NCBI GenBank assembly: GCA_937898685.1
Contig: CALEJT010000059.1
Coordinates: 1 to 64,000 of the forward strand
Length of the DNA stretch: 64,000 bases
Direction of reading: 5' to 3'
Source: an uncultured Gammaproteobacteria bacterium
Lineage (GTDB): Bacteria; Pseudomonadota; Gammaproteobacteria; Pseudomonadales; Pseudohongiellaceae
Positions 1-8,516 of the stretch are shown one piece after another. A program made the position numbers and the translations under genes. The number at the start of each line of letters is the position of its first letter. Positions within the stretch are counted from its first letter, which is position 1. The notes under the pieces were generated by a model, which saw only the letters and a list, made by a program, of their open reading frames with translations, did no database searches and was not told where the DNA came from.

Positions 1-707
1 TCGATGAAACCGGCAACAAGGTGTTGATCGATGGCTTCTACGACAACATCGAACCACTCACACCGGAAGAGGAAGAAATCCTGCGCAAACGTGCCGCGAG
101 CTTCGATCCGGAAATCGCTGCGAAGAACCTCGGGGTGGCGCGCTTCATCGCCGATGATCCCTATGAAATCGTGAAGATGCGCAGCTACGGCACCTCGATG
201 AACATCGATGGCATCTGGGGCGGCAACATGTTCGAAGGTGGTTCGGGCGCCATTCTGCCGAACCGCATCGTGTCCAAGCACAACTTCCGTTATCTGCCGA
301 ACCAGGATGGCATGGACATCGTGCGCAAGCTGCGCGCGCATCTCGACAAGCACGGCTATGAGGACGTCGAGATCAACGTGGTCGGTGATGTGCCCTGGGC
401 CAAACGCAGCAACGACAGCGACCTGCACGTCGCTGCCAACAAGATGCGCGAAGCCTTCGGCATGGCACCGAACGAACTCTCTTCTCTCGAAACCATGCTG
501 GGCGGTTATTGGCCGGCCTATCTCTTCTCCGGTGACGTGCTCGACATTCCGATCGCCAGTGGCCAGGTCGGTGCCGGCGGCAACTCCCATGCCGCCAATG
601 AGTTCATCGTGATCGAAGGTGCGGGCAATACCTGGGGTTACGCCGCCAGCGAGAAGTCCGCAATCATGACCCTGTACGAATGGGCGGGATTGAACGAACC
701 ACAGTGA
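1..707 (+). CDS. M20-family metallohydrolase, C-terminal part (5' end outside window)
   Basis: The reading frame is open from the first bases, so the gene starts upstream and only about 234 C-terminal residues are visible. They cover the end of the dimerisation (lid) domain and the C-terminal part of the catalytic domain. The segment aligns almost residue for residue with the C-terminal 236 residues of the next gene, including the long shared block around GGNMFEGGSGAILPNR and the terminal metal-ligand region GGNSHAANEF. M20 enzymes are zinc-dependent aminoacylases, dipeptidases or carboxypeptidases. The substrate cannot be told. With the downstream paralogue it forms a tandem duplication with a 50-nt gap, probably one operon. 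Confidence 0.85.
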   Translation, partial: DETGNKVLIDGFYDNIEPLTPEEEEILRKRAASFDPEIAAKNLGVARFIADDPYEIVKMRSYGTSMNIDGIWGGNMFEGGSGAILPNRIVSKHNFRYLPNQDGMDIVRKLRAHLDKHGYEDVEINVVGDVPWAKRSNDSDLHVAANKMREAFGMAPNELSSLETMLGGYWPAYLFSGDVLDIPIASGQVGAGGNSHAANEFIVIEGAGNTWGYAASEKSAIMTLYEWAGLNEPQ

Positions 708-757
708 GCAACAGCAGTACCTGAAACACACACCGTAATCGAAGGAGAAACGCAAGC

Positions 758-2413
758 ATGTTCAAACCCGCCAAGCCACGGCCCTGGCTTTCCCTATTGG
801 CCAGCAGTGTCGTGTTGCTTTCCGCGTGCAGCGAAGACACGGTCCAGAGCAGCGCCAGCGCACCCAGCGCGGCGCCTGCCGCCACCGCTGCCAGTACGGC
901 AGCGTCGACGCCTGCCGCGAAACCGCTGGGCATCCGTCCGCATGGTGATACCACGCGCGAGATCGACATGAGCCGCATTCACAATCCCGAGCTCGTGGAC
1001 ATCTTCAACTACATCGATGAACACATCGACGAGCACGTGATCAACCTGCAGAAGTGGATTCAGCAGCCTTCGATTTCCAACACCGGTGAAGGCATTCAGG
1101 AATCCGCCTACATGGTCGAAGGTTTCTTCGATCAGCTCGGTTGTCAGGAAACCACGGTCTACGACGTCGGCATCACCGAGTGGGGCCAGCAGGGCAACCC
1201 CGTCGTTTATGCGAAGTGCGATGAAGGCGCGGAGAAGACGCTGGTGGTGTATTGGATGTACGACACCATGCCCATCACGCAGCCCGACCTCTGGATCGCG
1301 CCTCCCTTCGAAGGTCGCATCATCGAGCAGCCGCCCTTCAAGAAAGTCATGATCGGTCGTGGCGCCACCAACTCCAAGGGCCGGCAGATGGCGTTCTGGA
1401 ACGCGATGATGGCGGCGAAGGCCGTCACTGGAAAACTGCCGGTGAACCTGATCTTCGTGGCCGAAGGTGACGAAGAACGCATGTCCATCGGCTACCGCAA
1501 GTTCGTGCGTGAACATCCAGAACTTTTCGCCGGCGCCGACGCCATGTGGGGCGGTGGCGGTTCCGAAGGTTGCGTATTCGTCGAGCTGATCACGAGTGGT
1601 ACCTCGTGGGGCCGAGGTCCGACCTACAGCGACATCCATGGCGGTAACAAGCGTTCGGTGGATGCACCGGCCTGGCGTCACATCAAGATGCTGCAGACGC
1701 TGGTCGATGAAACCGGCAACAAGGTGTTGATCGATGGCTTCTACGACAACATCGAACCGCTGACGGCAGAGGAAGAAGCGCGTCTGCGCAAGGCCGCGGA
1801 AAACTTCGACCCCGAAATCGCCGCCAAGAACCTCGGGGTGGCGCGCTTCATCGCCGATGATCCGCTCGACATCGTGACCATGGCCCGCTACGGCACTTCG
1901 ATGAACATCGACGGCATCTGGGGCGGCAATATGTTCGAAGGTGGTTCGGGCGCCATTCTGCCGAACCGCATCGTATCCAAGCACAACTTCCGTTACCTGC
2001 CGAAACAGGATGGCATGGACATCGTGCGCAAGTTGCGTGCGCATCTCGACAAGCATGGCTATGAAGACGTCGAGATCAACGTGGTCGGTGACGTGCCCTG
2101 GGCGAAGGTGACGACCGACAGCGATCTGAACCTGGCCGTCAATGAAATGAAGAAAACCTTTGGTCTCGAACCCGACGAGATCTCCTCGCACGAGTCGATC
2201 CTCGGTGGTTACTGGCCGGCCTATCTCTTCGCCGGTGATGTCGTGAACATCCCGATTGCGAGCGGTTCGGTCGGTGGTGGCGGCAACGCGCACGCGGCCA
2301 ACGAATTCTTCATCATCGAAGGCGCCGGCAATACCTACGGCATGGCGGATGGTGAGAAGTCCATCATCACCGCACTCTACGAATACGCCGGTCTCAACAA
2401 ACCGGCTCAGTAA
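758..2413 (+). CDS. M20-family metallohydrolase-like lipoprotein with altered metal ligands
   Basis: This 551-residue protein has a lipoprotein signal peptide: a hydrophobic stretch ending LLSAC, with Cys24 as the lipidation site, followed by an Ala/Ser/Thr-rich linker to about residue 60. The body is M20 (CPG2/ArgE/DapE fold). The first metal motif, normally GHxD, reads WMYD (Met167, Asp169), and the bridging-Asp motif, normally GRGxxDxKG, reads GRGATNSKG (Asn205). The catalytic EE pair (Glu239-Glu240) and the C-terminal His512 in NAHAANEF are retained. The start is supported by GGAG shortly upstream of the ATG. It is a paralogue of the preceding gene and is followed by a clear terminator. 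A periplasmic hydrolase of peptides or acyl-amino acids is likely, but the metal site would be atypical. Confidence 0.88.
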   Translation: MFKPAKPRPWLSLLASSVVLLSACSEDTVQSSASAPSAAPAATAASTAASTPAAKPLGIRPHGDTTREIDMSRIHNPELVDIFNYIDEHIDEHVINLQKWIQQPSISNTGEGIQESAYMVEGFFDQLGCQETTVYDVGITEWGQQGNPVVYAKCDEGAEKTLVVYWMYDTMPITQPDLWIAPPFEGRIIEQPPFKKVMIGRGATNSKGRQMAFWNAMMAAKAVTGKLPVNLIFVAEGDEERMSIGYRKFVREHPELFAGADAMWGGGGSEGCVFVELITSGTSWGRGPTYSDIHGGNKRSVDAPAWRHIKMLQTLVDETGNKVLIDGFYDNIEPLTAEEEARLRKAAENFDPEIAAKNLGVARFIADDPLDIVTMARYGTSMNIDGIWGGNMFEGGSGAILPNRIVSKHNFRYLPKQDGMDIVRKLRAHLDKHGYEDVEINVVGDVPWAKVTTDSDLNLAVNEMKKTFGLEPDEISSHESILGGYWPAYLFAGDVVNIPIASGSVGGGGNAHAANEFFIIEGAGNTYGMADGEKSIITALYEYAGLNKPAQ

Positions 2414-2457
2414 GCACTACGCCCACCGCCGCACCAGCGGCAAGGCCTCTCCAAGCT

Positions 2458-2490
2458 AACCCCGGCTGTTTCGCAGTCGGGGTTCTTTTT
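2458..2490 (+). terminator. Rho-independent terminator of the M20 pair
   Basis: A 7-bp stem (AACCCCG / CGGGGTT) with a 13-nt loop is followed by CTTTTT. It lies 45 nt after the second M20 gene. Confidence 0.85.
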
Positions 2491-2522
2491 GTCGCTCCTT
2501 GGGTTGGGATCTTTCGCAGGTA

Positions 2523-2656
2523 GGGCTGAGTGAACGCGAAGCCCAACAAACGATTTCCGACACATCGTTGCGTCTAGTGTGAAGCCCTTTGCGGGCCTGC
2601 CTGAGCGCTCGAGGATGCCCAGAGATCCCATGTAGGGCTTCCTATTCGCTCAGCCC
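2523..2656. repeat. Inverted pair of short intergenic hairpin repeats
   Basis: Two copies of a 22-nt element, GGGCTGAGYGAA followed by ~5 variable bases and AAGCCC, lie in opposite orientation (2523-2544 and 2635-2656). Each can form its own GGGCT/AGCCC hairpin, and together they form a larger inverted repeat. This looks like a degenerate REP-type intergenic element. The rest of the 336-nt gap between the M20 terminator and the PepSY gene shows no convincing coding sequence. Confidence 0.5.
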
Positions 2657-2749
2657 ACCCAAGCTACGGTCGGACGGAGCCGCTCGCTTGTCCCTGTATC
2701 GGAACGCAAAGTACACTCGGCACCTCCTCATGTCGCCGAGGGCTTACGG

Positions 2750-4342
2750 ATGCGTGCCTTCAAGAACCTACTGATTCTCAGCCATCGCTACATCGGAATA
2801 CCTCTGAGCTTCATGTTCGCGCTCTGGTTTTTTTCCGCGTATTTCATGATCTACGCAGGTGGCATGCCGCGGCTCACGCCTGCGATGCAGATCGACGCGG
2901 CAGAGCCTCTGGCGCTCGACAAGGTCAGTTTCACGCCGGCTGAGCTCGCGGCGGCGGCCGACTACGTACCCTCCGGCGCCACGCTGCGCAGCGTACTGGG
3001 CCGTCCGGTATACGAACTTTTGACGCCGGGCTTTCCGGTCGATCGCTACTACGCCGACACCGGTGAGTTCCATCCCGAGTTGAGTGAGGCCGAGTCCCGC
3101 CAGCTTGCGGCCGAGTTTCTGCAAGTCGCCCCCGAGACGCTGATATTTGAACGGGAGGTGTTCTCGCCCGATCAATGGACGCTCACCGACAGCGTGGCGA
3201 TGCCTCTTTATAAGTATCGTCTCGACGATGAGGCCAGAACCGAAATCTATGTCTCTCCCGGTCAGGCCCGCGTGGTGGTCGCCACCACCGCCAAGAGCCG
3301 CATGCTCGCCTGGCTCGGCACCATTCCTCATTGGCTCTATTACGAAGAACTCCGTCTGAATCAGCCGCTGTGGTACAAGATCGTGGTATGGCTGGCCACC
3401 ATCGGCTGTGTGCTTGCCGTACTCGGGCTTGCGCTCGGTGTGACGCAATTCCGCAAGAACGTCCGTCCTTTCAACCTGAAGCGCGCCATTCCCTATCACG
3501 GTGGTCTACGCTGGCACTACATCCTGGGTGTGGTGTTCGGTGTGTTCACTTTCACCTGGGTGTTCAGCGGGCTCGTCTCGATGGAGCCCTGGGCCTGGAC
3601 CAACGCTCGCGGTCTGCGCGTGGACGAAACCGTGTTCGATGGGGGTGAACTCGACCTCGCGGCTTTCCCCAATCTCAACCAGCCGGCGCTCGCTGCGCTG
3701 TTGCCGGCCGGCACCAAGAGCCTCGAATTCGTGTGGAAAGAGGGCAAGCCTTATCTGCTCGCCAACTACAGCGCGCCGCGCCGCGATACGGATGCCAAAC
3801 GCGATCGTCTGCACCAGCCCTACAACATCAATGGCCAGGGGCAGGCGGATACGGTGCTGATCGACGTCGGCACCATGCGTGTGCTCCCGAGCCTCGATCA
3901 CAACGAGTTGGTGGCAAATCTGGCGGAAGCGGTGCCACAGGCCTCCATCACCGAAACCACCCTGCTGACCGACTACGACGACTACTACTATTCGCGTCAG
4001 GGTGAACTGCCGCTGCCGGCACTGCGCGTCAAGTTCGACGATCCGATGCAGAGCTGGGTCTACGTGGATCCGCAGCGCGGCGAGCTGCTGAGCATCATCC
4101 ACAAATCGAGCCGCGTCGAACGCTGGCTCTACAACGGTCTGCACAGCCTCGACTTCGCGTTCTGGTATCACAAGCGCCCGTTGTGGGACATCGGCGTGCT
4201 GATCCTCCTGACGGGTGGCTTCCTTTCGAGTTTGCTGGGCCTCTACTACGGCTTGCGTCGACTCGTGTACGACGTGCAGGGCGTCCTGCGTCAGCTGAGC
4301 AGTTTCAGGAAAAAAGGAACTCCGCTCGATGTCACTCCCTAG
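2750..4342 (+). CDS. PepSY-associated transmembrane protein
   Basis: This 530-residue inner-membrane protein has about four helices: one at the N terminus (about 12-37, with the HRYIG motif typical of PepSY_TM proteins), two in the middle (about 218-242 and 254-285) and one near the C terminus (about 478-503). Two large periplasmic segments lie between them, one containing Asp/Glu-rich PepSY-like sequence. His residues flank several helices (HRYIGIP, IPHWLYYE, HYILGV), as in PepSY proteins proposed to carry haem or act as membrane reductases. The gene overlaps the following sugar dehydrogenase by 14 nt, so the two are co-translated. A supporting electron-transfer role for the dehydrogenase is an inference. 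Confidence 0.75.
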   Translation: MRAFKNLLILSHRYIGIPLSFMFALWFFSAYFMIYAGGMPRLTPAMQIDAAEPLALDKVSFTPAELAAAADYVPSGATLRSVLGRPVYELLTPGFPVDRYYADTGEFHPELSEAESRQLAAEFLQVAPETLIFEREVFSPDQWTLTDSVAMPLYKYRLDDEARTEIYVSPGQARVVVATTAKSRMLAWLGTIPHWLYYEELRLNQPLWYKIVVWLATIGCVLAVLGLALGVTQFRKNVRPFNLKRAIPYHGGLRWHYILGVVFGVFTFTWVFSGLVSMEPWAWTNARGLRVDETVFDGGELDLAAFPNLNQPALAALLPAGTKSLEFVWKEGKPYLLANYSAPRRDTDAKRDRLHQPYNINGQGQADTVLIDVGTMRVLPSLDHNELVANLAEAVPQASITETTLLTDYDDYYYSRQGELPLPALRVKFDDPMQSWVYVDPQRGELLSIIHKSSRVERWLYNGLHSLDFAFWYHKRPLWDIGVLILLTGGFLSSLLGLYYGLRRLVYDVQGVLRQLSSFRKKGTPLDVTP

Positions 4343-5522
4343 GTTACTCACCGCGCTGGGGCTGAGCCTCGCGGCGCTCACCGCAGAGGCACAGACCTTC
4401 GCGCTGGGCGAGGGGCCTTGGTTCTACGACACCCATTCACCCGCTGGTCGCATCCAGGTTTCCGTCGTTGCGCGCGGCATCGTCAATGCCTGGGGTTTGG
4501 CCTTTCTGCCGAGCGGCAACATTCTCGTTGCTGAAAAAGCCGGCCAGCTCAAACTCATTCATCCCGACACCGGGGAAATCACGTTGGTGAGCGGTGCGCC
4601 CGAGGTGCAGGTGGCCTCGAGTGGCGGCCTGATGGATCTCGTACTCCATCCCAACTTCGCCGAAAACCACTGGGTCTATTTCACCTATGTGCAGAACGGC
4701 ACGCCGCCACCGGGTGCGGAGTATTACGCCACCACGGTGATGGCGCGCGGACGTCTCAACGAAGAGGAAAGCGCACTGGAAGAGGTCGAAGATCTCTTCG
4801 CTGCGAATGCCTGGGACACGGCACCAGGCGGTCATGGTTCACGGCTGCGTTTCGCACCGGATGGCACGGTGTTCATGTCTTCACCGTTCCGCCGCAATCT
4901 CGACAAACCGCAGGACACGATGAGCGACATCAGCAAGCTGCTGCGCCTGAACGACGATGGCAGCATTCCGGCCGACAATCCCTTCGTCGGTAGAGAAGGC
5001 TATCTGCCCGAGATCTGGAGCATCGGGCATCGCGCCATCGAAGGCATGGCCTTCCATCCGCAGACCGGCGCGCTGTGGGCATCGGAGCACGGGCCGCAAG
5101 GCGGCGATGAGATCAACATCATCAAGAAGGGCGCCAACTATGGTTGGCCCGTCGTTTCCTATGGGCGCGACTACGACGGCACGCGCATCTCGGAAATTCC
5201 CTGGCAGGGAGGCATGGAAGCGCCGGAGTTGTTCTGGGTGCCCTCGATCGCGCCATCGGGCATGGTGTTCTATACGGGCGACAAGTTCCCGCAGTGGCGC
5301 AACCATCTCTTCGTGGGCTCCTTGATGACGGGTCGCATCCCCGGCACCGGCCACGTCGAACGCATCGAGTTCAATTCCAATGGTGAGCAGAAGCGCGAAT
5401 GGCTGTTGGCGGATCTCAAGCAGCGCATCCGCGACGTGCAGCAGGGCCCTGATGGTCTTCTCTACGTGCTCACCGAAGAAACCGATGGCGCGCTGCTCAA
5501 GATCGAGCCTGCCACTCCCTGA
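4329..5522 (+). CDS. Periplasmic PQQ-dependent sugar dehydrogenase-like beta-propeller
   Basis: The 397-residue protein begins with a signal peptide (cleavage probably after AEA near residue 22). A glucose/sorbosone dehydrogenase propeller follows. Recognisable family motifs are AWGLAFLPSG(N), the LVLHPNF strand, IGHRAIEGMAFHP, SEHGPQGGDEIN and GANYGWPVVSYG. Members of this family (for example E. coli YliI) oxidise aldoses with pyrroloquinoline quinone in the periplasm. The retained His in VLHPNF corresponds by position to the conserved His-Pro of the family. No PQQ biosynthesis genes are in this window. It overlaps the PepSY membrane gene. A second homologue lies near the right end of the window. 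Confidence 0.85.
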   Translation: MSLPRLLTALGLSLAALTAEAQTFALGEGPWFYDTHSPAGRIQVSVVARGIVNAWGLAFLPSGNILVAEKAGQLKLIHPDTGEITLVSGAPEVQVASSGGLMDLVLHPNFAENHWVYFTYVQNGTPPPGAEYYATTVMARGRLNEEESALEEVEDLFAANAWDTAPGGHGSRLRFAPDGTVFMSSPFRRNLDKPQDTMSDISKLLRLNDDGSIPADNPFVGREGYLPEIWSIGHRAIEGMAFHPQTGALWASEHGPQGGDEINIIKKGANYGWPVVSYGRDYDGTRISEIPWQGGMEAPELFWVPSIAPSGMVFYTGDKFPQWRNHLFVGSLMTGRIPGTGHVERIEFNSNGEQKREWLLADLKQRIRDVQQGPDGLLYVLTEETDGALLKIEPATP

Positions 5523-5534
5523 GAACGAGCAAAG

Positions 5535-5568
5535 AAAAGCCGGAACAGCTGAGCTGCTCCGGCTTTTT
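5535..5568 (+). terminator. Rho-independent terminator of the PepSY/dehydrogenase operon
   Basis: AAAAGCCGGA pairs with TCCGGCTTTT around a short AGCT-containing loop, ending in a T run. The A-rich left arm means it could also end the convergent gene that stops at 5590. Confidence 0.85.
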
Positions 5569-5589
5569 CGTGCGTGATCGTTTCCGGCC

Positions 5590-6549
5590 TCAGTTCGCGA
5601 GATTTTCCACTTCGAGGTGCAACAGTCGCACCACCTGGTCGAACTCACCGCTGAAGATGGCGCCCATGATCTGCGGCTGCAGTTGCGCGAAGCTGCCGCC
5701 GAATTCGGGATTCACGCGCACCTGCAAAGTGGAGCTGCCGGCGAGGAATTCGGCGACTTCGGTGCTCGCGCTCTGCACCACGTTCTGCATGCTCGGCGGC
5801 ATGAAGAGATGCAGGTTCGTCACGCGGCTGATGAGGAGCGTGCGGAATTCCTCCGGGGTGAGACCTGTGTCGGCAGCGCCATGTTCGACGATGAGGTCGA
5901 GCAGCCCGCGATCGGTCAGGGTGAGCGTGGTGCGCGGCAATTCACCTTGGTTCATCAGCGCGCTGATGCGCGTCATCGCTGCCATGGGATCGCCGCTGCG
6001 CAGATTGGGATCGGAGAATGCGCCGATCGGAATGCCGCGCGTGGTGCTCTGCAGATTCAATACGAAGGACTGTGGCAATTCGGCATCGAAGGTGGAATCG
6101 ATCTGTTCCCGCGCTTCGGGTTCGTATTCGTAGCGATAGCGCAAGGTGAGGGGCAGGGTATTGCCTTTGACGAGGTCGGTTACCACGGCCTGCGGTATCG
6201 GTGGCAGCTCGGCGACGAAGGCATCGACGCCACGCGGGAATTGCAGACCGCTCAGTTGCAAATCGAGATGCCAGGGAATGTCGTGCAGTGGATCGAGGTC
6301 GTTGACGCGTACGGTCTGAACGACCAGGGCCTTGCCTTCCTGCTCGATATGCAGGTTGCGCAAAGTGAAAGTGCCATTGAGGCCAACGTTGAGGCTTTCG
6401 TAGGAGAGCGCATCGTAACGACCACTCGCTACCAGGGCGGCAAGGCGGGCGTCGACGAGTTCGCGGGCGCGTTGATTGGCGTAGTAGTGCAGCCCTGCGA
6501 CCACCAGGACCACGGCACCGATCACACCGATGAGTATCTTGCCGCGCAT
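5590..6549 (-). CDS. N-terminally anchored periplasmic protein of unknown function
   Basis: This is a 319-residue protein. Residues 4-22 form a single membrane anchor (KILIGVIGAVVLVVAGLHYY), and the rest is soluble. The alternating short strands, with phrases such as LNGTFTLRNLHIEQEG and VNDLDPLHDIP, recall the AsmA/DUF945 (YdgA) type of periplasmic repeat protein, but I do not recognise the family with certainty. The start is well placed: GGAGG lies about 9 nt upstream. It sits 17 nt downstream of ispB on the same strand and may be co-transcribed with it. No function is proposed. Confidence 0.7.
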   Translation of the reverse strand: MRGKILIGVIGAVVLVVAGLHYYANQRARELVDARLAALVASGRYDALSYESLNVGLNGTFTLRNLHIEQEGKALVVQTVRVNDLDPLHDIPWHLDLQLSGLQFPRGVDAFVAELPPIPQAVVTDLVKGNTLPLTLRYRYEYEPEAREQIDSTFDAELPQSFVLNLQSTTRGIPIGAFSDPNLRSGDPMAAMTRISALMNQGELPRTTLTLTDRGLLDLIVEHGAADTGLTPEEFRTLLISRVTNLHLFMPPSMQNVVQSASTEVAEFLAGSSTLQVRVNPEFGGSFAQLQPQIMGAIFSGEFDQVVRLLHLEVENLAN

Positions 6550-6566
6550 CCTGTCAGTCCTCCTGG

Positions 6567-7532
6567 CTAGCTGGAACGATTGAGCGCCGCATCGGCGACG
6601 AGTGCGAGGCCCTTACGGTACTCATTATCCGGAAGCACTGCCAGCGCCTCGAGGGCGATGGCGATGCGCTGTTCGGCGACCTTGCGCGTGTAGTCGAGCG
6701 CGCCGCTCTTGCGCACGGCGGCAATGATGGCCTGCAGCGAATCGAGGCCACCGTTCTCGATGGCATTGCGGATCAACTCGCGCACTTCGGCGCCGCCGTG
6801 TTGCAGCGTGTAGATCAGCGGCAAGGTCGGCTTGCCTTCCATGAGATCGTCGCCGACGTTCTTGCCGAGTTCAGCGGAATCACCGGCGTAGTCCAGCACG
6901 TCGTCGATCAACTGGAAGGCCATGCCCACTTCGAGACCGAAGGTATGCAGCGAGTCCTGCACCTGTTGCGGTGCGCGTGCCAGGATCGCCGCGGTGCGGC
7001 AGGCAGCGGCGAAGAGGATCGCGGTCTTGTTGCGGATCACTTCCATGTAGGCGGCTTCGCTCGTGTCGGGATTGTGCTGATGCACGAGCTGCAATACTTC
7101 GCCTTCGGAAATGCGGTTGGTGGTGGTGGCCATCACGTCCATGATGTCCATGTCGCCGATGTTCACCAGCAACTGGAAGGCGCGCGAATAGATGAAGTCA
7201 CCCACCAGGACACTGGAAGGGTTGCCCCAGCGCACGTTGGCCGTGGGGCGGCCGCGACGCATTTCCGACATGTCGACCACGTCGTCATGCAGCAAGGTCG
7301 CCGTGTGGAGGAACTCGATCACGGTAGCGAGGTCTACGTGATGCGGGCCGGTATAACCGAGCGCGCGCGCGCAGAGTAGCACGAGCGTGGGACGCATGCG
7401 CTTGCCGCCGGCTTCGACGATGTAGTGACCGATGCTCTCGACCAGGGGCACTTCGGAGTGCAACTGGCTCACCACCTTCTGGTTGAGCAGGGAAAAGTCG
7501 TCGGCGACGATCTGATGAATGTGACTTACCAT
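6567..7532 (-). CDS. ispB: Octaprenyl (all-trans polyprenyl) diphosphate synthase
   Basis: This 321-residue enzyme is a trans-isoprenyl diphosphate synthase that elongates farnesyl diphosphate with isopentenyl diphosphate to make the ubiquinone side chain. The first aspartate-rich motif DDVVD is at 83-87 with the downstream RRGRPT, and the second, DDVLD, is at 210-214. The GGKRMRP substrate-binding motif is at 42-48. Length and motifs match IspB. The gene is divergent from rplU across 282 nt, the arrangement seen in E. coli and Pseudomonas. The side-chain length (C40 or other) cannot be decided from sequence alone. Confidence 0.95.
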   Translation of the reverse strand: MVSHIHQIVADDFSLLNQKVVSQLHSEVPLVESIGHYIVEAGGKRMRPTLVLLCARALGYTGPHHVDLATVIEFLHTATLLHDDVVDMSEMRRGRPTANVRWGNPSSVLVGDFIYSRAFQLLVNIGDMDIMDVMATTTNRISEGEVLQLVHQHNPDTSEAAYMEVIRNKTAILFAAACRTAAILARAPQQVQDSLHTFGLEVGMAFQLIDDVLDYAGDSAELGKNVGDDLMEGKPTLPLIYTLQHGGAEVRELIRNAIENGGLDSLQAIIAAVRKSGALDYTRKVAEQRIAIALEALAVLPDNEYRKGLALVADAALNRSS

Positions 7533-7666
7533 GGCCGGACTGCGTTGGGCTGAGTAATGCGGGAACTGCCGGAATCCGGCAACAAATGGGCCCGCATGCT
7601 ACTGCCTGGCAAGGGGCAATTCAACGAATACCGCTGGTTGCACGGCAGGGCATGTTTGCAGAGCGG

Positions 7667-7695
7667 TTGCTTGATCGAGGTCCTTTCCGTACAAT
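7667..7695 (+). promoter_or_regulatory. sigma-70 promoter of rplU-rpmA
   Basis: TTGCTT and TACAAT are separated by exactly 17 nt. Transcription would start about 110 nt upstream of the L21 start codon, leaving a leader long enough for ribosomal-protein regulation, which I cannot confirm. Confidence 0.65.
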
Positions 7696-7814
7696 TGCCG
7701 CCCTTCGACGACCCCTCATGTGCAGTTGCGCGGGTAAGCGTCTGATCGAATTAGAGATTTTGGTCGCCAGACACGGTTCCACGCTGGTTCGTGCCTCGGC
7801 CCCTGGAGAAAACT

Positions 7815-8126
7815 ATGTACGCGGTTATTGAAAGTGGTGGAAAACAGCATCGTGTGACCGAAGGCGAAGTGCTGCGTGTCGAGAAAATCGAAGCAGGCGC
7901 CGGCGACAGCATCAACTTCGACAAAGTGCTGCTGGTAGGCCAGGGTGCAGACGTCAAAATCGGTGCTCCCTTCGTAGAAGGCAGCAAAGTCACTGCTGAG
8001 GTGCTGGGCCATGGTCGTGCCGACAAGGTCACGATCATCAAGTTCAAGCGCCGCAAGCACCACCGCAAACAGCAGGGCCACAGACAGTGGTTCACTGAAA
8101 TCAAGATCACGGGTATCAGCGGCTAA
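7815..8126 (+). CDS. rplU: 50S ribosomal protein L21
   Basis: This 103-residue protein begins MYAVIESGGKQH, the invariant L21 N terminus, and is the standard length. The chosen ATG has GGAG 6-7 nt upstream, so an in-frame ATG eight codons earlier is not needed. L21 binds 23S rRNA near L20 in the large subunit. The basic segment FKRRKHHRKQQGHRQ near residue 80 is the rRNA-binding signature. rpmA follows 35 nt later, then obg, the standard order. Confidence 0.98.
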   Translation: MYAVIESGGKQHRVTEGEVLRVEKIEAGAGDSINFDKVLLVGQGADVKIGAPFVEGSKVTAEVLGHGRADKVTIIKFKRRKHHRKQQGHRQWFTEIKITGISG

Positions 8127-8161
8127 GGTTCCACGGAACCTCGGCTTACGGGAGAAGCACA

Positions 8162-8425
8162 ATGGCTCATAAAAAGGCAGGCGGCAGCACCAGTAACGGC
8201 CGCGACTCGATTGCCAAACGACTTGGCGTCAAACGTTTCGGTGGTCAGCACGTGCTGGCTGGCAACATCATCGTTCGTCAGCGTGGCACCAAGTTCCACC
8301 CCGGCGAAAACGTCGGTCTGGGCAAAGACCACACCTTGTTCGCTTTGGCCGAAGGCAAAGTGAAATTCCAGGTGAAAGGTCCGAAAAAACGCACCTACGT
8401 CAGCATCGAGACGGCAACTGCCTGA
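8162..8425 (+). CDS. rpmA: 50S ribosomal protein L27
   Basis: This 87-residue protein starts MAHKKAGGSTSNGRDS, the flexible N-terminal tail that reaches toward the peptidyl transferase centre. The core GVKRFGGQHV and IIVRQRGTKFHPGENVG is diagnostic. No N-terminal extension of the Firmicutes type is present. A GGAG lies 8 nt upstream. It forms an operon with rplU, closed by a strong terminator before obg. Confidence 0.98.
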   Translation: MAHKKAGGSTSNGRDSIAKRLGVKRFGGQHVLAGNIIVRQRGTKFHPGENVGLGKDHTLFALAEGKVKFQVKGPKKRTYVSIETATA

Positions 8426-8451
8426 CACCTCGTACTGGATGCAGTAAAAAG

Positions 8452-8479
8452 AGCCCTGTTTCGTACAGGGCTTTTTTTT
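8452..8479 (+). terminator. Terminator after rpmA
   Basis: AGCCCTGT pairs with ACAGGGCT across a 5-nt loop, followed by eight T residues. obg starts only 38 nt later, so some read-through or a promoter inside this gap must serve obg. Confidence 0.9.
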
Positions 8480-8516
8480 AGCGGTAGTCAGCGCCAAAAC
8501 TTTTCGGGAAGCAGTC

